Assembly (NCBI RefSeq): GCF_003201355.1
Contig: NZ_QICL01000004.1
Coordinates: 62,001-126,000, forward strand
Direction: 5' to 3'
Length of the DNA stretch: 64,000 nucleotides
Origin: Indolivaga alginatilytica
GTDB lineage: Bacteria; Bacteroidota; Bacteroidia; Bacteroidales; Dysgonomonadaceae
The position numbers and the translations under genes were made by a program. The notes below the pieces were generated by a model. The model saw only the letters and a list, made by a program, of their open reading frames with translations. It did not search any database and had not been told where the DNA came from. How positions within the stretch are numbered: the first letter of the stretch is position 1; each line of letters opens with the position of its first letter. This document shows, piece by piece, positions 37,721 to 46,399 of this stretch.

Positions 37721-39820
37721 ATGAAATACAAATCTATTATGGCGATTGCTTTGAGTGCCGGAATGTTAGCTTGTGGCTCAGGTAAAGAGAAAACCGAAGA
37801 TACTAACGAAGCACCTTTGATCGGAAAATCTGCAATAAAAATTACAGATGGTGTAATGACCCCGGAGGCTTTGTATAGCTTTGGGCGTGTGAGCGATGTG
37901 CAGGTATCTCCTGATAACGCTAAAGTGCTTTACGGTGTTACTTATGTGAGCGTTGAGCAGAATAAGACCAACCGCGAATTGTTTACCATGAATGTGGATG
38001 GAACAGACAATAAGCAGATCACTAAAACACCAAAGAGCGAAAATAATGCTGTTTGGGTAAAGAATGGTTCTAAAGTTGCGTTTTTAAGCAGCGAAAGCGG
38101 ATCTTCTCAAATATGGGAAATGAACGTCGATGGAACAGATCGTATTCAGATCAGTGATGTAAATGGCGGAATTAATGGTTTTACTTACTCCCCCGATGGA
38201 AAAAAAGTACTTTATATCAAAAATGTAAAATACGGAGAGCGTGCAGTAGATAAATACCCCGATTTACCTAAAGCTTCGGGTCGTATCATTGACGATTTGA
38301 TGTATAAACATTGGGATGCTTGGGTAGAAGAAGTACCCCATCCTTTTATTGCTGACTTCGACGGCGAAAAATTAGTAAACGATCTTGATCTTTTAGAGGG
38401 AGAGCCTTGTGAGTCGCCAATGCTTCCTTCGGGCGGTATAGAGCAGCTTGCTTGGAGTCCCGATAGTAAAACGGTAGCTTATACTTGCCGTAAGAAAAAA
38501 GGGCTGGAATATGCTTTATCTACAAATTCGGATATCTATTTCTATAATCTCGATACTAAAGAGACTCGTAATATTACCGAAGGTATGATGGGATATGATA
38601 TAAACCCAACGTTTTCATCGGATGGTAAGTATGTTGCTTGGCAAAGTATGGAGCGCGACGGATACGAATCGGATAAAAACAGATTGTTTGTAATGGATTT
38701 GTCGTCAGGCGAAAAAATATATGTAACTGAAAATTTCGATTATAATACCGATTTTGCAGTTTGGAGCAAGGATAATCAAAGTATGTATATTGTATCGTGT
38801 GTCGAGGCTAAGACTCAAATATTCCAAGCTTATATTCATACAAAAGAAATTAAAGCTCTGACTAAGGGTGTACATGATTACGAATCGTTTGCTATTGCAG
38901 GTGATAAACTGATTGCTCTTCGCCATTCGATGTCTCAGCCAAATGAAATCTATTCGGTGAGCACTTCAACAGGAGAGGCAGCTCAAATAACGCATGAGAA
39001 TAAAGAAATACTTGACCAAATAACAATGGGTAAAGTAGAAGAGAGATGGATTGCTACCACCGATGGTAAGAAAATGTTGACATGGGTAGTATATCCACCA
39101 AACTTTGATGCTAATAAAAAATACCCGACATTACTTTATTGCCAGGGAGGACCGCAAAGTACAGTGAGTCAATTCTGGTCATATCGTTGGAATTTGCAGA
39201 TGATGGCTGCTAATGGTTATATTATTGTTGCACCTAATCGCCGTGGACTTCCTAGCTTTGGCAAAGAGTGGAACGAGCAGATTAGTGGAGATTATGGAGG
39301 TCAGAATATGAAAGATTACCTTTCAGCAATAGACGAGCTGGCTAAAGAGCCATTTGTTGATAAAGATCATTTAGGTTGTACCGGTGCCAGTTATGGAGGA
39401 TTTTCGGCATATTGGTTAGCGGGTAATCATAATGAACGTTTTAAAGCATTCTTAGCTCATGCAGGTATTTTCAATCTGGAAGCTCAATACTTGGAGACAG
39501 AAGAGATGTGGTTTGCCAATTGGGATTTGGGAGGATCATTCTGGGATCGCAGCAATTCTATTGCTCAGCGTTCGTATGCTAACTCACCTCATCGTTTTGT
39601 TGAAAAATGGGATACTCCAATCATGATTACTCATGGTGAGTTTGATTTCCGTATCTTGGCTTCACAAGGTATGATGGCATTTAATGCTGCTAAATTGAGA
39701 GGGATTCCAACTCGTATGTTGATATTCCCCGATGAAAGCCATTGGATAGCTCAACCTCAAAATGGAATTTTATTTCAGAGAGAGTTCTTCCGTTGGTTTG
39801 ATCAGTGGTTGAAAAAGTAA
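37721..39820 (+). CDS. S9 family prolyl oligopeptidase-type peptidase (lipoprotein)
   Basis: The 699-residue enzyme has a lipoprotein-type leader (MKYKSIMAIALSAGMLACG). Its N-terminal WD40-like beta-propeller carries TolB-type repeats (LFTMNVDGTDNKQIT, IWEMNVDGTDRIQIS). The C-terminal alpha/beta hydrolase domain has a catalytic triad of S557 (GASYGGFS), D642 (HGEFDFRI) and H674 (DESHWI). It fits the DPP/acylaminoacyl-peptidase branch and would trim peptides in the periplasm. It is a single gene ended by a strong terminator. Confidence 0.93.
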   Translation: MKYKSIMAIALSAGMLACGSGKEKTEDTNEAPLIGKSAIKITDGVMTPEALYSFGRVSDVQVSPDNAKVLYGVTYVSVEQNKTNRELFTMNVDGTDNKQITKTPKSENNAVWVKNGSKVAFLSSESGSSQIWEMNVDGTDRIQISDVNGGINGFTYSPDGKKVLYIKNVKYGERAVDKYPDLPKASGRIIDDLMYKHWDAWVEEVPHPFIADFDGEKLVNDLDLLEGEPCESPMLPSGGIEQLAWSPDSKTVAYTCRKKKGLEYALSTNSDIYFYNLDTKETRNITEGMMGYDINPTFSSDGKYVAWQSMERDGYESDKNRLFVMDLSSGEKIYVTENFDYNTDFAVWSKDNQSMYIVSCVEAKTQIFQAYIHTKEIKALTKGVHDYESFAIAGDKLIALRHSMSQPNEIYSVSTSTGEAAQITHENKEILDQITMGKVEERWIATTDGKKMLTWVVYPPNFDANKKYPTLLYCQGGPQSTVSQFWSYRWNLQMMAANGYIIVAPNRRGLPSFGKEWNEQISGDYGGQNMKDYLSAIDELAKEPFVDKDHLGCTGASYGGFSAYWLAGNHNERFKAFLAHAGIFNLEAQYLETEEMWFANWDLGGSFWDRSNSIAQRSYANSPHRFVEKWDTPIMITHGEFDFRILASQGMMAFNAAKLRGIPTRMLIFPDESHWIAQPQNGILFQREFFRWFDQWLKK

Positions 39821-39839
39821 AGATTAAAAGATCATATGG

Positions 39840-39875
39840 AAATAATATCCCAAAGAATACTTTGGGATATTATTT
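39840..39875 (+). terminator. Rho-independent terminator after S9 peptidase
   Basis: AAATAATATCCCAAAG and CTTTGGGATATTATTT form a perfect 16-bp stem with an AATA loop, 20 bp after the stop. Confidence 0.88.
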
Positions 39876-39986
39876 CTTCTCATAAGCCATTTGAGTAATT
39901 GTTGCTTAATAATGTCTGATAATGAAATGGATAATGAATGTTTGTATTGTAAAATGATTTTTTTTATAAAAAAACGTTAGAAATGT

Positions 39987-40017
39987 TTGGAGAAAACGAA
40001 AAACAGACATATCTTTG
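39987..40017 (+). promoter_or_regulatory. Original chromosomal promoter of the tRNA-Asp gene
   Basis: TTG at 39987-39989, a 20-bp spacer and TATCTTTG at 40010-40017 match the Bacteroidota consensus. It lies 50 bp before the truncated tRNA half and outside the element, so it is the promoter that served the gene before integration. Confidence 0.75.
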
Positions 40018-40067
40018 CATCGCATTTCAGAGGAAATGTCACTTCAGAAATGAAGTAAAACAAAAAT

Positions 40068-40109
40068 GGTGTGGTAGTTCAGTTGGTTAGAATACCTGCC
40101 TGTCACGCA
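40068..40109 (+). pseudogene. Truncated tRNA-Asp 5' half (left attachment site)
   Basis: It is identical to the first 42 nt of the intact tRNA-Asp at 55620, ending just after the anticodon loop (CTGTCAC, anticodon GTC). The 3' half is replaced by unrelated element DNA. It still has the original promoter upstream and a terminator downstream, so a short RNA may be made, but it cannot be a tRNA. Confidence 0.88.
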
Positions 40110-40151
40110 AGAAATAAAGATTAAAACAAGACTGAAAGTCTATTAAATATC

Positions 40152-40185
40152 AAGCAATTACAATAAAATGTAGTTGCTTTTTTTA
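40152..40185 (+). terminator. Terminator closing the truncated tRNA half
   Basis: AAGCAATTAC/GTAGTTGCTT followed by TTTTTTATTG. It closely resembles the terminator behind the intact tRNA (AAGCGATTAC/GTAGTCGCTT at 55715). The element end thus carries a relative of the tRNA terminator. Confidence 0.75.
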
Positions 40186-40189
40186 TTGA

Positions 40190-40211
40190 GTTCAAGTTGT
40201 AGTTCAAACAA
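40190..40211. other. Possible integrase arm-type sites, left end
   Basis: GTTCAAG (40190) and GTTCAAACAA (40202) resemble the paired GTTCAAAC words at 55321 and 55333 near the other end. Their position just inside both attachment sites suggests arm-type integrase binding sites. Confidence 0.4.
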
Positions 40212-40261
40212 GTCTTTTTATTCAAGACAGATTAATATTTTATTGGTAATTTACTTTGTTT

Positions 40262-40438
40262 TTAATTTAACCTTAATCTACTATTGATTTCATATTCCGT
40301 TTTCTCAGGGTCTTTATCTTTTATGAATAACGGTTTAATACATGTTGAGAAAAAGCTAATAATTAACATGATTATGAAAACTACATAAAGTATTCTTTCT
40401 TTTCTTTCATCTTTTTGTTTACTCATATTCTTCTTCAT
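40262..40438 (-). CDS. Small single-pass membrane protein, unknown
   Basis: A 58-residue frame has a basic N-terminus (MKKNMSKQKDERKERI), one hydrophobic helix (ILYVVFIIMLIISFFSTCI) and a charged C-terminal tail. It starts 17 bp after the stop of the 143-residue gene on the same strand, fitting the end of the 42614-40262 operon. I do not recognise it. Clean start, helix and spacing argue for a real gene. Confidence 0.5.
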   Translation of the reverse strand: MKKNMSKQKDERKERILYVVFIIMLIISFFSTCIKPLFIKDKDPEKTEYEINSRLRLN

Positions 40439-40455
40439 CTTTTTTTCTTGGCAAT

Positions 40456-40887
40456 TTAATTTTTAGGATTTTGCATTGCATATACAACAGAGATAAACAC
40501 ACCACGTACTGAACTATATATGTCATACTCTTTATTGCCTGTTCTATAAACAAAATGTTCATCTCTTATTATAAGAGAAACATCTTTATTTATAAAGACA
40601 TGATTACCCACACCTCCATAATAATAATTTAGAGATTTATTCTCACTATACTTAAACAATAATCTTTTTGCTTGTGCATAAGTATTCTCATCTTTGAATA
40701 AATCTGTTTTATAACACATTAAGAGACTATTTTCAATGGTATAAAATAGAACTTCCCCACAACACCCCATAGCTCCAGCTTCTGCAAACTCTGCATAAAT
40801 AATATTAAAAACAGAAAGTTTATCAAGTATTTCTCTTGATAATTCAATTTCATTTATACTCTCACTTCTAACATCTTCGTTCTTCAT
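40456..40887 (-). CDS. Hypothetical protein, 143 residues
   Basis: This is an unrecognised soluble protein without signal peptide. It contains EAGAMGCCGEVLFYTIENS and a later LIIRDEHFVYRTGNKEYDIYSS beta-rich part. It is 6 bp from the zinc-ribbon lipoprotein gene and followed by the small membrane protein, so it belongs to the same operon. No function is claimed. Confidence 0.6.
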   Translation of the reverse strand: MKNEDVRSESINEIELSREILDKLSVFNIIYAEFAEAGAMGCCGEVLFYTIENSLLMCYKTDLFKDENTYAQAKRLLFKYSENKSLNYYYGGVGNHVFINKDVSLIIRDEHFVYRTGNKEYDIYSSVRGVFISVVYAMQNPKN

Positions 40888-40893
40888 TGGTTA

Positions 40894-41331
40894 TCATTTT
40901 TTTTTAATTCTTTCATCATCACTTTCTTTTTTCAGACAATCACCACAATAATCATCTGCAAAATATTTAGATTCTCCACAAATGGGACAAGTATTATCAT
41001 TATCAGAATTATCTACTTCATAATCTAATATTGTAACCAAATACCTATACCCTTTATCAGAAGTAAACCTAGCTATACCCTTACTAATATCAGGTGGGGT
41101 AAAATGACTATTATCTAACCAACCTCCATTAGACCAATATATTTTTACAAGTTTATCATCTTCTATCTCAATTTTTAAAGTATATGTTGATTTTGAACCT
41201 GTCTTAGGATTATAGTAATTTATTTCTGCATTATATTCTCCATCAGAATAAACATACCTATTACTGTTCCCCTTACATGATAGCAAGAGGAACAGAACAA
41301 AAATAGGGATAAGTGATAATTTTGATTTCAT
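40894..41331 (-). CDS. Lipoprotein with C-terminal zinc-ribbon-like motif
   Basis: The 145-residue protein has a lipobox (MKSKLSLIPIFVLFLLLSC). A beta-rich middle contains YYNPKTGSKSTYTLKIEIED and VKIYWSNGGWLDNSHF. It ends with CPICGESKYFADDYCGDC, two CxxC pairs typical of a metal-binding ribbon, and a charged tail. A zinc ribbon on an exported lipoprotein is unusual. The gene is 7 bp from its upstream neighbour within a run of small exported or membrane proteins. Function unknown. Confidence 0.65.
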   Translation of the reverse strand: MKSKLSLIPIFVLFLLLSCKGNSNRYVYSDGEYNAEINYYNPKTGSKSTYTLKIEIEDDKLVKIYWSNGGWLDNSHFTPPDISKGIARFTSDKGYRYLVTILDYEVDNSDNDNTCPICGESKYFADDYCGDCLKKESDDERIKKK

Positions 41332-41338
41332 ATTATCA

Positions 41339-41848
41339 TTATTGTTTACCTCCCATTAGTTTATATACAATTGCACCAATGGTAAAAATAATTGCAAGTG
41401 CTGTATAAATAGCATTATCTCCTAATGTTGCAAAAAACCAATATATCTCACTTAGAGCAGGTAAAAATAAGGTCACTATTCCTGCAATAACACTATGGCT
41501 AAAAGCAATAATAGCTGTCCATAAGTGATATATTGTTCCCAATATCCACATGATAGAGTTAAATGTTTTCATATAATTAATTCTGTGTTCAATTTTTATA
41601 TTCGTGGCTCTAGTATTAATGTCAGAAATATTGTCTGTTACATCATTTAATCTATTGTCATTGATTTCAATAAATCCTCCAAGAAATAATGACATGGGTA
41701 ATACTTCTAAATCATTTACTGGCTTTACTCCAATGTGTCTACCTGATATTAACTTTAGTTTAACTTCATTTTTGTAAATCTCTATAACTTCATATCTTCC
41801 AATATGGGCTATATCTGTAACAATCATTCCTAATTTTATATTATTCAT
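41339..41848 (-). CDS. Membrane protein, unknown, 169 residues
   Basis: A soluble N-terminal half of short strands (GRYEVIEIYKNEVKLKLISGRHIGVKPV, SH3-like in appearance) is followed by three hydrophobic helices in the C-terminal half (about 98-118, 120-140 and 147-165) and a KLMGGKQ end. Membership in the operon is shown by 17-bp and 7-bp gaps. No family recognised. Confidence 0.6.
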   Translation of the reverse strand: MNNIKLGMIVTDIAHIGRYEVIEIYKNEVKLKLISGRHIGVKPVNDLEVLPMSLFLGGFIEINDNRLNDVTDNISDINTRATNIKIEHRINYMKTFNSIMWILGTIYHLWTAIIAFSHSVIAGIVTLFLPALSEIYWFFATLGDNAIYTALAIIFTIGAIVYKLMGGKQ

Positions 41849-41865
41849 AGTTCGACTTATTACAA

Positions 41866-42201
41866 TTATTGTCCCTGTCTTTTCTGTTGGTCAACTCTCC
41901 AATTGTAGACAATATTCTGAGAGTTAATGTAAAACATATACCTATTTACAACAGTAATATATCCAAAATCGGGAAAGTATGCTCTTTTTAATTGTTCAAA
42001 AGTTAGAATTTCACCTCCATTTCCATCAGAAGAAACTGAGGTTGGGCTTCCCCAAGTTAATAACAAATCATGTTTAGATGAATCTAACCATGAATCCATA
42101 TCTTGTTTAAACTCTTGTTGTCTATTTATTGATGTTTTTCTTGTTGTGTTGCAACTTAGCAGCAAAGAGAGAATCATTATTGCGTATAATATTTTTTTCA
42201 T
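41866..42201 (-). CDS. Small lipoprotein, unknown, 111 residues
   Basis: The lipobox is MKKILYAIMILSLLLSC. A short helix (FKQDMDSWLDSSKHDLLLTWGSP) is followed by a beta stretch with GNGGEILTFEQ. The pattern 'LLxxWGxPT…GG' resembles small exported lipoproteins seen in many Bacteroidota, possibly with a SmpA/BamE-like fold. Its start overlaps the upstream gene's stop by 4 bp, indicating translational coupling. Confidence 0.62.
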   Translation of the reverse strand: MKKILYAIMILSLLLSCNTTRKTSINRQQEFKQDMDSWLDSSKHDLLLTWGSPTSVSSDGNGGEILTFEQLKRAYFPDFGYITVVNRYMFYINSQNIVYNWRVDQQKRQGQ

Positions 42202-42614
42202 TTTGTATATTTTATTTGTAAATATTGGAAATTATTATCTTCGTCATATAACAATTTAGTACTAATAGCTTTATCCTTAATATAGTCTATCCATTCATAG
42301 GGAGAAAGAACAATAGCACTTTCATTATAACCTTCAATCAGACCTAATAATATATCTTTATGCTTAGGTATAATCACTATTCTTGTGCATGTATCACTAT
42401 TTTTAAAATAATAAATGAAAACTACATAATCATTTGCTGCACCTATAGAATAGGTGTCTTTATCTGGGTAAGAAGAAGATACTATAAATTTGTGATGACT
42501 ATTGGCTAGACTTTGTTTAACTTCTTGTTTTGAATCCCCAAGATTAGGCAAGGTCTGTGTAAAACTTTTTATTGTAAAAAATATTACAATTAATAAAAGA
42601 AGAGTTCTTCTCAT
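42198..42614 (-). CDS. Exported hypothetical protein, 138 residues
   Basis: I chose ATG 42614 (MRRTLLLLIVIFFTIKSFTQ), which opens a signal peptide; the frame extends to 42701 without a sensible N-terminus. The mature part is DSKQEVKQSLANSHHKFI…YVVFIYYFKNSDTCTRIVI, a small alpha/beta protein of unknown role. It is the first gene of a six-gene operon, 42614 down to 40262, whose products are almost all exported or membrane-bound. Confidence 0.58.
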   Translation of the reverse strand: MRRTLLLLIVIFFTIKSFTQTLPNLGDSKQEVKQSLANSHHKFIVSSSYPDKDTYSIGAANDYVVFIYYFKNSDTCTRIVIIPKHKDILLGLIEGYNESAIVLSPYEWIDYIKDKAISTKLLYDEDNNFQYLQIKYTK

Positions 42615-43022
42615 TTCTTTGTATTCAATTCTGCACCATGATAACAAAGTAAGGCATGGTACTAACCTTACAGTAATCAGAGGTATCACCACAACACCCA
42701 AGTCACAATAAGTTAGCCCATGCCTATAACATGAACATTCACTTATTACTGTTGTGACTAATTTTGAAAAGTGGTGATTTCCTGATTACAACGAGTAATA
42801 AAGCAAAATGCTTTATATTAATTATGTCCTAAATTCTTATTTCTTCATAAGCAAACAATTAATGTTAGTTCAACAAAAATATAAATTATTGTTGATAACA
42901 AAACTATCAGTTCAAGAGAATGTCAAATTAGAACATGAGGCATGAGCTTATTTCTTGCACCTTTGGCACAAATATAAAGTAGATATTAATAGGTGGGGTA
43001 TTTCTGCAACCTTGCAGATTGT
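42615..43022. other. Gene-free region upstream of the lipoprotein operon
   Basis: No gene is seen in these 408 bp. An interrupted inverted repeat (TTATTACT at 42743-42750 and AGTAATAA at 42794-42801, with further partial pairing) could end the 421-residue gene's transcript or bind a regulator. A promoter for the operon must lie here; I could not place one. Confidence 0.4.
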
Positions 43023-44288
43023 TTAGAAGTTTTCATAATCAAGATCATCAATGATGAAGTAGTCTGAGTCATCATAAGAAAAACTAGTATTCCATTTTAC
43101 CAATGTTCTATCTAAAGAAATTAACTTTGGGCAGCCTCTATTTCCTGTGATATAATAGTTATTAGCTATCTCATCTTCAAATTGGGATAAAAAGGCTTCT
43201 TTTATTCTACTGCATTTTTCATTGATGGAATTCTCAACAGGATTACAAATATCATCAATGCTTTTACCTATGCCATCAATATTTTCACGGTTAGATATAT
43301 CATTGTAAATATAATGTAGCTCGTGTTTATATTGAGAAAGGTTTTTGAACATTATACCCTCTGGGTGTCTTAGGAATAAGAAATATACAGCTTTAGGTAA
43401 TGGTGTCATCTTGATTTCAAGATTGTTATATTCGGGTAAGAATATTCTATAATCTTGATCTATGTTAATTGTACTGAGTTCTTTGGTCAGATAGTGCTTC
43501 TTAAAAGCCTCCACTTTACTAATCTTGTGTTCATAATTAGCCTCAATAAGGCATAACACATCTTTCAATGCAGATTTAAGTTTTGTTTCCTGATCTACTT
43601 TAGAAACTTCTTCCATAATCAATCTTAATAAAAGCTTCTCATGTCCAGACTGAATTAATAAACTAATTGCTTTACGTGTATTATCTATAAAATAATGATC
43701 AAAACCACCATCAATAAGGTATTCATCTCTGTCATAATTACTGAAAGTAGGAGAAAAGTTTTCATAATCATCACTTCTGCCTTCAAAGAATATTTCTACA
43801 TTTTCAAAAAATGTCCTTATCTCCTCCAATAACACACTACTATTATTTGCTTCTAAAGAACAGAACAGAAACATTTTAAGTGAATAGCTATAGATTAATA
43901 GACCATTTGTTATTTGTTCCAAATCTGAGTGGTCAAAAATTTGACTAAAGAACCTAGTGTATGATACTGTGTCAATATTCAGACTATTAGTTAGATCAAT
44001 TGTATTTAGGTCTAAATCTGGATAATGATAATGTAATGACTCTTTTAATCTATCAGACTCTTTAGACCATTGTTTTACCAATTGAGGAATATATATAAAG
44101 TTAAACTGCCCTGCTTCTCCATAGAGAAACTCTTGCCTAATCCTTATTTTATCAAAATAGAACAGCTCTTGATATATCTCTGTATTTTGAAAAAGAGAGT
44201 TTAAAACCTCATTATATTCTCTCTCAACATATAATATTTGATTACTAGGTAAGGAAAAAGGTAGTTTATCTGCTTCTATTAAAATCAT
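43023..44288 (-). CDS. Orphan hypothetical protein, 421 residues
   Basis: This large acidic cytoplasmic protein has no signal peptide or membrane helix. It is mostly helical, with an N-terminal IRIRQEFLYGEAGQFNFIYIPQLV segment. The C-terminal part contains ATXXLFLRHPEGI-like YFLFLRHPEGIMFKNLSQYK and an alternating region before NNYYITGNRGCPKLISL. The RHPEGI…L…Y pattern recurs in some uncharacterised Bacteroidota proteins. It stands alone between two intergenic regions. No function claimed; it counts as cargo of the element. Confidence 0.6.
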   Translation of the reverse strand: MILIEADKLPFSLPSNQILYVEREYNEVLNSLFQNTEIYQELFYFDKIRIRQEFLYGEAGQFNFIYIPQLVKQWSKESDRLKESLHYHYPDLDLNTIDLTNSLNIDTVSYTRFFSQIFDHSDLEQITNGLLIYSYSLKMFLFCSLEANNSSVLLEEIRTFFENVEIFFEGRSDDYENFSPTFSNYDRDEYLIDGGFDHYFIDNTRKAISLLIQSGHEKLLLRLIMEEVSKVDQETKLKSALKDVLCLIEANYEHKISKVEAFKKHYLTKELSTINIDQDYRIFLPEYNNLEIKMTPLPKAVYFLFLRHPEGIMFKNLSQYKHELHYIYNDISNRENIDGIGKSIDDICNPVENSINEKCSRIKEAFLSQFEDEIANNYYITGNRGCPKLISLDRTLVKWNTSFSYDDSDYFIIDDLDYENF

Positions 44289-44555
44289 CCTTCACATATA
44301 TTTAGACTATCAAATGTAAAAATAATCTGTATATATATTATGTTGTCAAATGGCTAACATCAGAAATTCATCAAAAATAGGGGTGAATGACCTTACCTGT
44401 GCATCAACCCTCATAAAAGAACATTACAATATATAATGATGGATTTTACCCAATGATGATTTTATTGTAGAATGGTCTCTATTGGGTTTCTGATATTCAC
44501 ATATTATCTAATCCTATATTATATCCTTATTATTATTCCTGTATAGTAAACTGTA

Positions 44556-44602
44556 GACACTTTTTTGTAAACCTTATATATAGTCTTTTACAAAAAAGTG
44601 TC
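44556..44602. repeat. Perfect 16-bp inverted repeat, shared with 51190
   Basis: GACACTTTTTTGTAAA (44556-44571) and TTTACAAAAAAGTGTC (44587-44602) flank a 15-bp AT spacer. The right arm recurs exactly at 51222-51237 with a diverged left arm. There is no T-tract after the stem on the minus strand, so an operator or promoter-linked site is more likely than a terminator. Confidence 0.6.
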
Positions 44603-44676
44603 CATTGTATGAACTAGGAGCAGAAAAACATAATACCTCAAACCTAAAGAAAGAAGGTCTGAGGTACTATTTATTA

Positions 44677-45087
44677 TTATGCTGCACCAATTACACCAGA
44701 CAAACTAAACTGCCCTAAAGAGGCTTGATTTTGTTGGATGAAAGGTTCTTGAATATAGCTAGGTTGCATAGAGTGGTTCTCTATAGCCTTTTCTTCTGGT
44801 GAATAGACATAAGTATGAAATAAGGTCAGAACCTCACCAGTCTCTTTATTTACATACTCATAAGGCTCACATTCTACTTTATCTACATTACCCGGTAATT
44901 GCTTACCCAATAAGGTTTGGCATACCTGTAAAGGGAATGAGGTTGAGATACTTGTTTTGTTGGCTGTAAGGTAAAACTTACCTGTTGTTTCTGATTGAAC
45001 TAGTCTTAGCTCTCCCTGAATTTCTAATGCTACAAATTGTTTTCCATCTTTTGATTCACATTGTTTGAATCCTACAATTATTACCAT
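44677..45087 (-). CDS. Hypothetical protein, possibly ssDNA-binding, 136 residues
   Basis: The protein is beta-rich over residues 1-95 (VIIVGFKQCESKDGKQFVALEIQGELRLVQ, KFYLTANKTSIS, VECEPYEYVNKETGEVLTL). A disordered Gln/Ser-rich tail follows (EPFIQQNQASLGQFSL). A small OB-like core with a flexible tail resembles phage and plasmid ssDNA-binding proteins, and the element also carries helicase and Sak4-like genes. This is suggestion only; no motif is decisive. A TACCTCA/TGAGGTA hairpin follows the stop. Confidence 0.5.
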   Translation of the reverse strand: MVIIVGFKQCESKDGKQFVALEIQGELRLVQSETTGKFYLTANKTSISTSFPLQVCQTLLGKQLPGNVDKVECEPYEYVNKETGEVLTLFHTYVYSPEEKAIENHSMQPSYIQEPFIQQNQASLGQFSLSGVIGAA

Positions 45088-45198
45088 AATACTAATTTTT
45101 GCAAGTTGATTTTAAGTGAGATACCTCACAATGAAAGATTATCTTTCACCAACAATTAGTAAGGGTTGAAGGATGGTTAGAAAAGTAAATATAATAAT

Positions 45199-45237
45199 CC
45201 CCTGCCAGATTTCCTTTTTTATAAGAGATGGCAGGGG
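45199..45237. terminator. GC-rich hairpin in AT-rich intergenic DNA
   Basis: CCCCTGCCA (45199-45207) pairs with TGGCAGGGG (45229-45237). It lies between the 343-residue gene's 3' end (45368, minus strand) and the 136-residue gene, and probably terminates the former. Confidence 0.65.
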
Positions 45238-45367
45238 GAGCTTGTTTATTTTAAAAATTGGTGGGTGTTGATATGGGGGCATTCATGTTTTCACATACCT
45301 CAAAGGAATATTTACCCTCTGAAATTTTTATAAAAAATAAAAATCATAAATATTCCTTTATTAACAC

Positions 45368-46399
45368 TCATCTACTTTTAAAATCAACTTTTTCCACAAT
45401 TATAGGTAACTCTTCATTCAAACCCTCGTATATTCTAATTACATGCTCTAGGTTGATTCTCATATATGTTTTCTCTAATAAAATAGCCTTAATGTTATTT
45501 AAGCAAGGTGTAATTGCATTCACTAGAGCAACAACAGACATATTTTTTCTATGTGGACTAAGAATTTCTAATAACGGTTTGAAAAAATTATTCTCCATAT
45601 CAAATGGATTAAAATTACTATCTTCTAAATGAGGTGCAAAGTGAGTTCTGTATAACTCATAAACTTTCCTTAATAATTCCGTAGATTGCATATCTGTAAG
45701 CTCTTCCATGTCTTGTGCAAATACAGTCATTGATCTTTGAAATTGTTGTAGATCCCTTGATAAACTTGTTGTATATAAAGAAGAATTAGCCTTAAATTCA
45801 TTAATGTTTTGAATCAAAGTCTCATAAATGCTTGATATTTTTGTTGTATATCCTACTGCTTGATTAGAAATGTTAACAGACTGTTTCCAATCAATATTTT
45901 TATTTTTAAGCTCAATATATTCTAATAGATCATATTTATCAAAAGAACTAAATATAGAGCCTCTTAGTATGATTTGTAAAATTGGATTAGGAATATTACT
46001 ATCCTCAGGAGTAAGTTGATTCTTAAAACTTGTTAGGGATTCTATTTGAGGTATAAATGCACCTTGTAGAGAATATAGTTCCGCTACCCACCTATTTCCT
46101 ACTTTAGTAATCCTTTTCTTATTACTAAAATATCCAATTATTTTATCTAATCCTACACCTAAAAATAGAGTTACAATAGGTATAATTACATTTAGGATAT
46201 TAAAAATATTACTATTATCATTCTCTGCTTTCTCATTTTTCTCTTGTATTACACCATTAGTATTAGTAGATGTAATGATAGAATCATTCTCAACCCCAAT
46301 TGTAGTCTTCAGTGTGTCTTTTAGATGATTTACAGTGTCAATATTAGCTTGTGCCCCTATGCTAAACAAGATTAGAATAAAAAAGATGTAATTCTTCAT
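45368..46399 (-). CDS. Membrane protein, unknown, 343 residues
   Basis: A signal-like N-terminus (MKNYIFFILILFSIGAQA) leads to a polar linker and one TM helix (NVIIPIVTLFLGVGLDKIIG, about 70-90). A long helical cytoplasmic region of about 250 residues follows (LQQFQRSMTVFAQDMEEL and others). The layout resembles a membrane-tethered helical effector, and it lies 330 bp downstream of the cyclase-like gene on the same strand. No family recognised. A link to the cyclase is conjecture. Confidence 0.6.
   Translation of the reverse strand: MKNYIFFILILFSIGAQANIDTVNHLKDTLKTTIGVENDSIITSTNTNGVIQEKNEKAENDNSNIFNILNVIIPIVTLFLGVGLDKIIGYFSNKKRITKVGNRWVAELYSLQGAFIPQIESLTSFKNQLTPEDSNIPNPILQIILRGSIFSSFDKYDLLEYIELKNKNIDWKQSVNISNQAVGYTTKISSIYETLIQNINEFKANSSLYTTSLSRDLQQFQRSMTVFAQDMEELTDMQSTELLRKVYELYRTHFAPHLEDSNFNPFDMENNFFKPLLEILSPHRKNMSVVALVNAITPCLNNIKAILLEKTYMRINLEHVIRIYEGLNEELPIIVEKVDFKSR

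Noticed and set aside
40068-40145. A second functional tRNA gene
   Set aside because: Only the 5' half is present; T arm and acceptor 3' strand are missing.
44677-45087. Confident single-strand DNA-binding protein
   Set aside because: Only the general shape (beta-rich core, flexible tail) fits; the acidic C-terminal tip typical of SSB is absent.
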